This document shows, piece by piece, positions 53,414-61,755 of a DNA stretch of 64,000 nucleotides. The stretch's first letter is position 1. Each line of letters begins with the position of its first letter. A program made the translations under genes and the position numbers. Source of the DNA: Fonsecaea monophora (Eukaryota; Ascomycota; Eurotiomycetes; Chaetothyriales; Herpotrichiellaceae); the NCBI RefSeq assembly GCF_001642475.1, contig NW_019173938.1:1-64000 (forward strand). The letters are read 5' to 3'. Under the pieces are notes generated by a model that was given only the letters and a program-made list of their open reading frames with translations, did no database searches and was not told the DNA's origin.

Positions 53414-56400
53414 TTACCGGGAACTCTCTGTGCTAAAGATTCCCGGTCTTTGACCTGTTAGGACAATCCGTTTCCTCGGTCCCTGGACATCTCCATTGTC
53501 AATCCCTCTTTGTTGGTTATGAGCACTAAGCCCTTCTGCAACAAAACCAATCGAGTAGGCACCAAAACCGAGCGCCGCAAAAGTCAATAGCGTGTACTTG
53601 ACTCTGCGCACGAATCGTTTCAAGATACCCTCGTCCTGTGTATCACGACGGCCCCTGACCGAGTCTGATGCTGCGGACTTTTCGTCTGGCGCTTGAGGAG
53701 GCGACGAGGATGACAACGCATTCGGACGGATGGTTCCAGAGAACACATTCTCCTGCCTTCGCACTCTTGGCTGATTTCCAGGCGGACGAGATACAGGCGC
53801 TGTGGGAGCTGCTGGGCCAGGGATCGGGTCCAACTCGGTTGGCAGCTCGTCCAACACCGTGGCAGCTTCTTGATCCGGTCGCCGGGAAGAAATATCAACT
53901 CCAGGTGTAGATGTTTTCTCTTTTGCAGCCTGCGTGATACTCGAAGTTGTGACGTGTTCTGCTTGCTTCTTTTGGAAAATCAACATGTTATCGGTTCCAT
54001 TGTACAACGAATATCCTGCTCTCTGCATGGTTTGGAAATGCTTCAGGAATTCCGGCGCGTTTTTAAGGCGGCCCAAAATCCCGATGACATTGCTGGACTT
54101 GGGCAATTCGGTGGTCGGTTGATTCATAGGAGAGAAGTTGATCTTCTCCGCCGCGGTGTCGTACGTAAGAATGAGATAGGGAGAGTCGAACTTTCTAATT
54201 TTCATGCTTTCGATTGGCGGAGGTTGCTCATCATTCCACACAGGTGATCCTGAAGGGGTGTGGACCGGTTCCGGAACTGTTTTTGGTTCCTCCTCCTGTT
54301 GAGGCTGTGCGATCGTTTGCGTGTCAGCATCGCTGTTTGTGTTCTGTTGAACAACGCTCCCAGTCGGAGCTTCAAGCGCGTCGACGCCTTTCTGCACTTT
54401 AATGTCAATCCTCTTCTTACCAAAGTCGGAGCCTGACAACTGAGGAGCATTCCAAGCAGTAGCGGGTCTCCCGCTTCCAATCCGTCTTATCGTATTCTGA
54501 GCTTCGTGTAGTTCTCTTCTCACTTCTTTCGCCCCTTGCATGACGTCGCTCAGCTTGTGAAGAGGCGGCTTCACTTCCTCTGCCTGTTCTTGCACTTCCG
54601 CTTGACTTGAAGCTTGTCGGAAACCCTCAGCCTCCTGAGCCTTGACCTCGACATCATGAAGCTCGGCACGGATCTGCTTCGCCTCATCCACCAGGCTCGC
54701 GAACTTAGGCTCGAATTTGCTTATATGATTATCAATCACTGGGTTTGTGGTAATCCCTGGTCGGACACTCGCGGTAGAAAGTGGATGAGGTTTACCTAGG
54801 TCGCGCTCAGAAGTGCTGGAGGCAGAAGCCACAGTTTTGGCCTCTGGGGAAGATTGTGCTGGCTGCCTGTGTTCAGCATTGATGGGTCCATATTCGCTTT
54901 CGTAGACAGCCTGTATATCTGCAGCCAGCTGCGACATCTGGGCCTTTTTCAGTTCCTCGTCCTTCTTTGCGTTCTCTGTCGCCTCACGCAAGTCAGCTGT
55001 GCGCTGCATGGCTTTGCTTTCATCAGCGAGGACTGTGTGTGAAGGTGTGAAAGTCGCCAAACTTTGGGGCTTGATGTTGGACTTGTAAATGGACGGAATT
55101 TTCTGTAGCGATTCGTCTTTAAAGACGAGCTTGTCGGTCAATCCCTTTACGGCATCGTGCCGAACATACTTCTTGTAATTCTCGTTCAAGTTCGTCATGG
55201 AGTTCATCGTTTTGGCTACGATTCCATTGGGATACTCCCGGATGTGCTCCCAGACATTATTGAGGGTTTTGGTCAATCTTTTAGTCGGAGTTTCGAGCTT
55301 TGGCGTCTTGGGCGAGACGATGCTTTCGTTCGCGGCATCTTGCTGTCGAGCCTCAAAGTCCGTTTCGAGTCTTTCTCTGGTTGTCCTCTTCGATTCTCCA
55401 GCCTCCGTTTTCTCGCTTGGTAAAGTCGCCGGTACGTCGTTTATTCCGACTTGTTTCTCTATAAAAGGGGTGGACTGCGGCGATGCAGATATTTGCCGAT
55501 CAAGAGCAGTCTGCAGCCGTGGTGACTTGCCAGTTTGATCGAGAGCAGTCTTTCTGTTCACTCTTTCGAGGGCCGGCTCAAGCTTGTTCTTGGTTATGCT
55601 GATTGCTTCATTGACCGAAGAACCATGTGGATTTGTGGCATTTCCTGAGTCCTCGTTTCTTTCACGGAAACCTTCTCTAGACAGCCAATCCGAAGCATTG
55701 GTCTCGGTTTCTTTGTGAGCTCTTGCTTCGTAGGTAGTTCCAGAGAACAGCGGGAGAGTATCGTCCGGCTCAGGCGATTCTCGGGGCATCTTAGGAGCAG
55801 TGGTATCGCTCGTGACGGTCTCTGGCTGTGATTGTCCGCTAAGCTCTGTGAAGAGAGCTGTTGTGTCTATGTTGTTACCCTTGGCCCGGGACATCAAGTC
55901 CCGGAGTTCTTCTTTCCTCGAGCTGTGGAAGCCTTCTGTTTTTGTACTCGGAGCTGGATGATCATCGCTCGGGTTCTTGTCCGAAGCACCATAGCCGTAG
56001 ACCCTGTGGGATTTATAGGTCTTGACTGGTATATCAACTCCATGTTCCTGGAAGAACAGGCTTTTCAAGAATGGCTGCTTCGAGTGCTCGTCAGACGACG
56101 CGTTATCTTCTTTGGGTCGCTGAGGTTGCCTTTCGGGCTCTGGCACTGCTGAGGACTGCACTGGTCCAGGCTCTTCCTTCCGTTCAGGTTCTGCGGTATG
56201 CTTCTTTAAGGGAACCTTTCTCATGGAGATTGGGTCGTATTCATATTCTTCCTCGCCAACGTCAGAAGTTGACTTCCTTACCTCTTGCTTGTCTGGCTCT
56301 GTTTCGAAAGAAGACGTTCTCGTTTCTGCTGCCGCATTGGTAGCCACACTTGGAGCATTGCTTGGCTCTTCGATATTGTGCTCCTTTTTGATCTCCTTGG

Positions 56401-56926
56401 GGTCGGAAAACCAAGAGAAAGATGTCCATGATGAATTGTTGGCTGATGGTGGACTCTGGAGCCGTCTCCCGAACAGAGTTCCGTATGGATCTCGCGCTAT
56501 AGCACGGTCAACAGCCTCTCGGAAAGCATCAAAGTCTTTGTATATGGTCTGAGCATGATTGTCTTGTTCGTTATCAGGCTCTTTTGGTCCTTGGCTAGAT
56601 GCCCCTGTAGAAGATAATGGCTTATAGTCGCAATAGCGGTGGGCCCAAAGGCGATGGTGACGCAATGGTCGAACATATGCATCTTCTGACTCCCATAACG
56701 CTCTCCTCCGAAGTACTTTGTAGTATCTTGATTTCATAATTTTGTGATGTCTTCTGGCACGCTCTTCAAAGTCCTCTGTGGGGGACCAGGGGCTCCCTGT
56801 CTGCCGTCCCCACCACCAGAGTGTTCGCACTTGGACTGCACTGACTCGAGGGGCGCGAGAGACATCGGCTCTTAGACGTAGGACCCTCATATTGGCAGAG
56901 AGGGAGTCTGTGCGAAAAGAGGCCAT
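53414..56926 (-). CDS. Large predicted mitochondrial membrane-anchored protein, unknown function
   Basis: From the ATG at 56926 the frame gives 1170 residues. The open frame continues to about 57220 without another ATG, so an upstream exon or the ATG at 56890 are alternatives; the 5' end is unresolved. The N-terminal 50 residues are Arg-rich and acid-poor (MRVLRLRADVSRAPRV), followed by RTLWWWGRQ, which looks like a mitochondrial presequence. An aromatic, basic block follows (FEERARRHHKIMKSRYYKVLRRRALW). The middle 800 residues are polar and low in hydrophobics, with Glu/Lys coiled-coil-like parts (VDEAKQIRAELHDVEVKAQE; KEVRRELHEAQNTIRR). The C-terminal third carries a folded-looking segment (ILTYDTAAEKINF, LGRLKNAPEFLKHFQTMQRA). 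One transmembrane helix (YTLLTFAALGFGAYSIGFV) lies near the C-terminus. I do not recognise a characterised family. Confidence 0.75.
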   Translation of the reverse strand: MASFRTDSLSANMRVLRLRADVSRAPRVSAVQVRTLWWWGRQTGSPWSPTEDFEERARRHHKIMKSRYYKVLRRRALWESEDAYVRPLRHHRLWAHRYCDYKPLSSTGASSQGPKEPDNEQDNHAQTIYKDFDAFREAVDRAIARDPYGTLFGRRLQSPPSANNSSWTSFSWFSDPKEIKKEHNIEEPSNAPSVATNAAAETRTSSFETEPDKQEVRKSTSDVGEEEYEYDPISMRKVPLKKHTAEPERKEEPGPVQSSAVPEPERQPQRPKEDNASSDEHSKQPFLKSLFFQEHGVDIPVKTYKSHRVYGYGASDKNPSDDHPAPSTKTEGFHSSRKEELRDLMSRAKGNNIDTTALFTELSGQSQPETVTSDTTAPKMPRESPEPDDTLPLFSGTTYEARAHKETETNASDWLSREGFRERNEDSGNATNPHGSSVNEAISITKNKLEPALERVNRKTALDQTGKSPRLQTALDRQISASPQSTPFIEKQVGINDVPATLPSEKTEAGESKRTTRERLETDFEARQQDAANESIVSPKTPKLETPTKRLTKTLNNVWEHIREYPNGIVAKTMNSMTNLNENYKKYVRHDAVKGLTDKLVFKDESLQKIPSIYKSNIKPQSLATFTPSHTVLADESKAMQRTADLREATENAKKDEELKKAQMSQLAADIQAVYESEYGPINAEHRQPAQSSPEAKTVASASSTSERDLGKPHPLSTASVRPGITTNPVIDNHISKFEPKFASLVDEAKQIRAELHDVEVKAQEAEGFRQASSQAEVQEQAEEVKPPLHKLSDVMQGAKEVRRELHEAQNTIRRIGSGRPATAWNAPQLSGSDFGKKRIDIKVQKGVDALEAPTGSVVQQNTNSDADTQTIAQPQQEEEPKTVPEPVHTPSGSPVWNDEQPPPIESMKIRKFDSPYLILTYDTAAEKINFSPMNQPTTELPKSSNVIGILGRLKNAPEFLKHFQTMQRAGYSLYNGTDNMLIFQKKQAEHVTTSSITQAAKEKTSTPGVDISSRRPDQEAATVLDELPTELDPIPGPAAPTAPVSRPPGNQPRVRRQENVFSGTIRPNALSSSSPPQAPDEKSAASDSVRGRRDTQDEGILKRFVRRVKYTLLTFAALGFGAYSIGFVAEGLSAHNQQRGIDNGDVQGPRKRIVLTGQRPGIFSTESSR

Positions 56927-57732
56927 TGATACTTGGGTTGACTCGTCTCGAAGCTCACGGTGTTGCCTGCGTTGAGTAAATAGTGATCCTGACTGGAGGG
57001 CTTGAGATAGCGAGGGCCTAGAGTGAAATCCGGAGAGTGCTAAGGATGTAGGCGAACCCGATGAGGTGGCGGTGTCGCCAGAGAGCAGCTCGGTATCGTT
57101 CGTGGTCAGAGGACCAGCAATGGCGGGCCCCAATCCGACCGTATCATGTAGACATGAGGACGCACTTGACGATATGGAGGGCTCTCGGCCTAAGACAAGT
57201 GATGGTCTCGACGTCTTTTGTGGTCAAGAAAGTGATGGATGACAATCATAGCAGCGCATTGAAGGATGACAAATTGGCTAGGCAGATCTAGCTTGGGTGC
57301 GTTGGTGCGTAGAGTGAGCATGGGTGACAGAGGAGCACATGGAGGGGTAGTGGACGAGTTAGCGCAGCCAGGCGATAGCGACACGTACAATGCGGGATGC
57401 GGAGAAACCGCGTTCCGCCGAGCCACCAGAGCCGCTGTGGAGCGGACTGGACTTGCTGACTTGGTAGATCAGCTCTCCCTCTCGCGTCATGACCGTGGCA
57501 GATATATCATATGGCTTTGGGGTAATGTGCTGTGTGTGCTCAACAATGGCGTATATCCTATCTTTCGAAATACACCTGCAACATGGTCTCCTCATCGTCC
57601 CAAACCATCGCTCTATCCAAAATTGACCTAACATCATATTCAGCCCGCAGAACAACCGAATCGCTTCTAAGGTGGAAAGAGATCCAAACGGTAGCTCAAG
57701 AGGGGGACATAAAATCATATCGTACAACTCGT
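56927..57732. other. Unresolved region between large gene and CSM1
   Basis: About 800 bases. The right part holds a candidate small gene (57389-57608, listed separately). The left part (56927-57220) is open in the frame of the large minus-strand gene and may be its 5' coding sequence. Confidence 0.4.
57389..57608 (-). CDS. Candidate small gene, partial model
   Basis: Two putative exons, 57608-57576 (MVWDDEETMLQ) and 57529-57389, flank a 46-nt intron with good borders (GTGTAT...CACACAG). Together they encode 58 residues reading MLQHITPKPYDIS, VMTREGELIYQVS, then a Ser/Gly stretch, ending SASRI at a GTACGT donor. The rhythm (helix, Thr-x-Lys-Pro, strand with xVMTREGELIY) recalls the first half of Roadblock/LC7 domains, but I cannot find the second half. 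Possible later exons are an AAG acceptor leading to LDLPSQFVILQ, or a join to the large gene downstream on the same strand. It starts only 125 bases after the CSM1 stop. It could equally be chance within the CSM1 3' UTR. Confidence 0.3.
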
Positions 57733-59289
57733 TCACTCGTCGCCCCTTTTCTTGGTGATGGTGTCCACGACCCTGCCGTAAAATTTGGCAGCGTTGTGTC
57801 TTGCAAAAGTGATGTCTTCGGTCAGATAGCTAGGCATTATCTTCATCATCTCTTGATCCCGGTCGCGGTCCAGCAATGGTGTGTACAGGTACTCCGTTTC
57901 CTCGAAACTCATACCCTTTGCAATTTCCTGGTCAATAAACAGTCTGAAATGCAACGCTGTTTGATTGTTAGCTTGTGAACAAATGAACCATAGGTCAGAC
58001 TCACTCCCGTTACGACCAGTCTGGATGCATTCGTATGTGTCACCGTCTTCTGTCTTTTTCACGTTGAGGATAACAAGTCCTGTAAGGTCGCTGTACAGGT
58101 CCTCCTTCATTTGTGCTATCTGCACAGCCTGAGCAGCTTCTCCCGGGAGGTGACGTTGTGCAGAGCTTTTCATCGCGCTGCTAGGAGGTTTCGGGTTATC
58201 AACCGACGATGCTCGTGCTGCTACCAGCTTGGCTTGTAGTCCTTTGATCTCGTTTTGAGCATCGGCCAGAGAGGTTGAAAGCTGCAAGGATGTGTCGCGC
58301 ATTCGTTCCATCTCTGCTTCCTGGTTCTGTACCTGTTTGCGGAGCATGCGTGCCTCGTGCGCTAGAGGGGCTTGCGTGGCCAACTCCTTCCGGAGTGATG
58401 CTATTAGGTTATTCGATGCCTGTACAGTCGCCTCACACTGCTTGCGGAGCTTCTCCATATTCGCGTTTGCCTCGTGTATGCCCACTTCTTTGAGATTACG
58501 GTACTTCAAATCCACGTTCTCGAACTTGCGGGTGATATCTCCTAGCTTGCGCCGGAGGTTGGGATCACCTCGTTCGGTGTCAGACGCACTTCCTGCCCGC
58601 CGTCGATAAGGCGGATCTTGCCTCGTTCTCGATGTATCTCTCGCAGTCGCCCTGCCTTTTGGTGCCATAGCAACTTCCGATTCTTCCCCAATCTCTTCGC
58701 TCTCCTCGTGAGGTGTTACCACTGCAGAAGATTGAGGTTGAAGAGCCATTTTCGGTTTTGTAGAAGTGCTTATTTTGGCGGAGATCTTTGGAGCCTCCCT
58801 CTTCGTACGAGATGCGGCGTGTTTCGAGCGCACTGCCACGGGTGATACATCTCCATTTTCTCTCTCCACATGTTCATTCTCGGCCGTCTCTGCAGCCTCA
58901 TGCGCTGTTTTCGCCTTGGTTTTGGCGCGCTTCCCCCTTTTAGCTTTCGGCGCGGTTGATGATATCTGCGCCTCGGAGTCTCTCAGCGTCTCATCGAGGT
59001 TACCATTGGAATCTTGGTCGGCTGTGTGATCTTCGACCGCCTTGCGCTTCACGCCAGCAGTTCGTCTCGAAGAGAGGTTTTTCGCGTCTGATGCAGCGCT
59101 CTTTTCTGATTTCGACTTTGCTTTTGAGGGCATTGTGACGCGCTGTCTTTTTTTGCCGCGTTTTGTCTGCGTCGCTGTTGCGGTGGTGGCATTGGTCGCG
59201 TCGGAGGCAGAAGACAGAATCGAATTTTCGTCGATAAAAGGTACCGCTTCCTCCATGTCGGAGTCGATCAGGTCTGCAATGCCCTTCAT
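57733..59289 (-). CDS. CSM1: Monopolin/kinetochore subunit CSM1 (Pcs1)
   Basis: Csm1/Pcs1 forms V-shaped dimers at kinetochores and rDNA. Two exons (59289-58005 and 57956-57733; 48-nt intron GTGAGT...AAACAG) give 502 residues. The intron is a multiple of three and has no stop, so it reads through if unspliced; splicing restores GRNGTLHFRLFID, the normal family sequence. The N-terminal half is basic and low-complexity. A coiled coil runs about 245-370 (VDLKYRNLKEVGIHEA, EAEMERMRDTSLQLSTSL). The C-terminal globular domain begins about 400 (LYSDLTGLVILNVKK) and includes YECIQTGRNG, FEETEYLYTPLLDRDRD and RHNAAKFYGRV. The last domain is diagnostic for the family. It is divergent from MSP1. Confidence 0.92.
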   Translation of the reverse strand: MKGIADLIDSDMEEAVPFIDENSILSSASDATNATTATATQTKRGKKRQRVTMPSKAKSKSEKSAASDAKNLSSRRTAGVKRKAVEDHTADQDSNGNLDETLRDSEAQISSTAPKAKRGKRAKTKAKTAHEAAETAENEHVERENGDVSPVAVRSKHAASRTKREAPKISAKISTSTKPKMALQPQSSAVVTPHEESEEIGEESEVAMAPKGRATARDTSRTRQDPPYRRRAGSASDTERGDPNLRRKLGDITRKFENVDLKYRNLKEVGIHEANANMEKLRKQCEATVQASNNLIASLRKELATQAPLAHEARMLRKQVQNQEAEMERMRDTSLQLSTSLADAQNEIKGLQAKLVAARASSVDNPKPPSSAMKSSAQRHLPGEAAQAVQIAQMKEDLYSDLTGLVILNVKKTEDGDTYECIQTGRNGSESDLWFICSQANNQTALHFRLFIDQEIAKGMSFEETEYLYTPLLDRDRDQEMMKIMPSYLTEDITFARHNAAKFYGRVVDTITKKRGDE

Positions 59290-59587
59290 ATCAATGTACG
59301 ATCAGTAAATGTCAGCCGCGATGGAAGTGCAACAGGGCCGTTTGAGAGGCTGAATAGAATCCGAACAGGAAAGTGATGTAAACAAAGCGGCCCTGGCCAC
59401 CAGCCACCAGTGGAGTTGGATTTTAGGTTAGCCTCGGAACTCCCACTAGCCACAGTTGAAGTGGCAACTCAACAGGATAGCCTCATCACAAGACGAGTCG
59501 TCTGGTGTCGTCGCTTTTTCATATTATCAACCTCGAGCATTTCATGTATCTTCCAACTGTATCTTCCGTCGTCCAGAAATCCTTCCG
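59290..59587. promoter_or_regulatory. Divergent promoter between CSM1 and MSP1
   Basis: 298 bases separate opposite start codons. Both promoters must overlap here. No recognised motif. Confidence 0.55.
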
Positions 59588-60868
59588 ATGATGTCTCCTG
59601 ATAGAGGCGATGTCTGGTGGCATCGAGTGCTGCAAGAGCTGGCCATCACAGTCCCGTTGGTATGTCTGCATGTTAGCTCATCCATGGTCCTTGCTAACAC
59701 ACAGCAGATGTTTGGGGGCTACTATATCATCAAGTATGCCCTCGCACAGATAAATCTCGACCCAGAGGCGGAACAGAAAGAGCAAACTCGCTTGCAATCC
59801 GCCGCAATATTACGACGACTGGATAATCCGCAACAGAACCAGCTTGCCAAACGATCCCCTGCGGAACGACTACCGAAAGAAAATCTACGTCTGTCTCAAT
59901 ATGAAGAAGTCATCCTACAAGAGCTAGTGTTTCCAGAGGATATACCTGTGTCATTTGACGATATTGGGGGCCTATCAGATATAATAGAGGATCTCAGGGA
60001 GTCAGTCATATACCCTTTGATCTTACCCGAACTCTACTCAACCACTTCCTCCTTACTGGCGGCGCCTTCCGGTGTCCTCTTATATGGCCCTCCCGGTTGC
60101 GGGAAGACCATGCTGGCCAAGGCTCTTGCGCATGAGAGCGGTGCATGCTTCATCAACCTACACATATCGACTGTTACAAACAAATGGTTCGGCGATTCTA
60201 ACAAACTGGTCAACGCCGTCTTCTCTCTGGCTCGCAAGCTGCAACCGGTGATTGTCTTTATCGACGAAATTGACGCAGTTCTGGGTACGCGACACAGTGG
60301 CGAGCATGAAGCAAGCGGCATGGTCAAGGCCGAGTTTATGACGCTGTGGGATGGGTTAGCTTCGGCCAACACTTCTGGTCAGCCACAACGAATTTTGATT
60401 CTTGGAGCCACCAATCGCCTCCACGATATTGACGACGCTATCTTGCGACGCATGCCCAAAAGATTCCCCATCTCGCTGCCCAATGCCTCTCAGCGCCTCA
60501 AGATCTTGAAGATCATCCTTCGAGATACCAAGTTTGACAAGGAAAATCTCGACCTCGAATATTTGTCAAGAGTCATGGCGGGAATGTCAGGAAGCGAGAT
60601 CAAAGAGGCTTGCCGGGAAGCAGCAATGGTGCCTGTCCGTGAGATGATCCAGCGGCAGAGGGACAGTGGGCAGCGTATGGAGACTATGAAGGCAGGAGAT
60701 GTCCGAGGTCTTTGTACTGCCGACTTCTTCCTAAAAGCGCGTGCGACCAAGGAGGCTGCTCAGGGCTCAAAGGGAGACACAGACGATAGGGCATGGAGCA
60801 CTGAGTCATCATCTCCAATCGCTGACGATGTGGAAGACGCCGCGGAAGAATTGCATCGACCGGATTAA
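59588..60868 (+). CDS. MSP1: Mitochondrial outer-membrane AAA ATPase MSP1 (ATAD1)
   Basis: Msp1 extracts mislocalised tail-anchored proteins from the mitochondrial outer membrane. Two exons (59588-59659, 59705-60868; 45-nt intron GTATGT...CACAG) give 411 residues. One transmembrane helix spans the splice (ELAITVPLQMFGGYYIIKYALA). A linker and PVSFDDIGGLSDII precede Walker A GPPGCGKT (about 152-159). Pore-loop-like NKWFGDSNKL, Walker B VIVFIDEIDAV, the sensor GATNRLHDIDDAILRRMPKRF, and GMSGSEIKEACREAAM follow. The order and the short N-terminal anchor distinguish it from other AAA proteins. The acceptor one CAG further on would remove one Gln and is equally possible. Two adjacent ATGs (59588, 59591) are both in frame. 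Confidence 0.93.
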   Translation: MMSPDRGDVWWHRVLQELAITVPLVCLHVSSSMVLANTQQMFGGYYIIKYALAQINLDPEAEQKEQTRLQSAAILRRLDNPQQNQLAKRSPAERLPKENLRLSQYEEVILQELVFPEDIPVSFDDIGGLSDIIEDLRESVIYPLILPELYSTTSSLLAAPSGVLLYGPPGCGKTMLAKALAHESGACFINLHISTVTNKWFGDSNKLVNAVFSLARKLQPVIVFIDEIDAVLGTRHSGEHEASGMVKAEFMTLWDGLASANTSGQPQRILILGATNRLHDIDDAILRRMPKRFPISLPNASQRLKILKIILRDTKFDKENLDLEYLSRVMAGMSGSEIKEACREAAMVPVREMIQRQRDSGQRMETMKAGDVRGLCTADFFLKARATKEAAQGSKGDTDDRAWSTESSSPIADDVEDAAEELHRPD

Positions 60869-61755
60869 CAGTGGTCGGTCTCGGTATTTTCTCGGACGCG
60901 ACAAACTGCGATGTTGCACTCCCTCGTAACTTGGCGCAGCGCAATAGCATGTCGGACGAAGTCAGGTGCGGGTTGAATGGATAGTTTAGGGCTGGGCTAA
61001 AGTGTTATTATTATACCTAGAAGAAATACATGAATGTACTAGCTCTAGCGGCCAGCCATTGGATTGCGCACAGGCACAATAGAAGGAGAACACAACGCGA
61101 CGAGAGGGCAGATCGAAAATCAACCGGAATGCTCTTCCCATTTTGACTGGTGCATGAAATCAAATCGGCCGAGTTATTACGAGTAAGTGCTTGTAGGAGT
61201 CGGTAGCATGATATCGTAGCGCAGCCCCGGAACCCCGCAAAGATCAAGGGACTGGTGGGTTCGGAGTGCGTCGAAAGCGCAACAGGGGGATATGGGGAGG
61301 GGGAATGAAGGTGGGTAGGTATATGTACGTCGGCAGCCGTGGCAGCCCTCTTGCAGGGCTTGTAGGCGGGTTGGCTGGACAAATTACGGAGGATCCGGTA
61401 CGGAGTTACACAGTATTGGGATGGCCATGGGGGGTAGGCGATGCTGCATGGGCACACTAAAAATTTCCCTTGGGCGGACCACTGACCAGCCCTGGCACCC
61501 ACCACCAGGCGAGTAGTGCGGAAGACGGGCAAGACAACAGGCCCTGGCACTCATGTGCTCTCAGTATCCCAAGAACCACCAGATCGTCTTCTGCAGGAAC
61601 CCTGTCTCTTCGAGTCCAATTTTTTGAAGCCGACCTTGTCACCGCCTTGTCCATTTTCCTTGCGACCGTCGCCTGTCGTCTGTAATGCACCTCTGCTTTC
61701 TAAACAAGCGTAAATTCCTTACTCGCTGCGTTGTGGTCTGAGCCAGCCTGCAGTC
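60869..61755. other. Spacer between MSP1 and the zinc-cluster gene
   Basis: About 890 bases. A 177-codon open frame on the minus strand (61017-61550) has no domain and is taken as chance. The right part is the presumed promoter and leader of the transcription-factor gene. Confidence 0.5.

Noticed and set aside
57133..57133. Start of the large minus-strand gene at 57133
   Set aside because: The codon there is TTG, not ATG; the first in-frame ATG is at 56926, so that start is used.
61017..61550. 177-codon minus-strand frame downstream of MSP1
   Set aside because: Low-complexity Ser/Pro/Cys composition with no domain; overlaps the probable MSP1 3' UTR.
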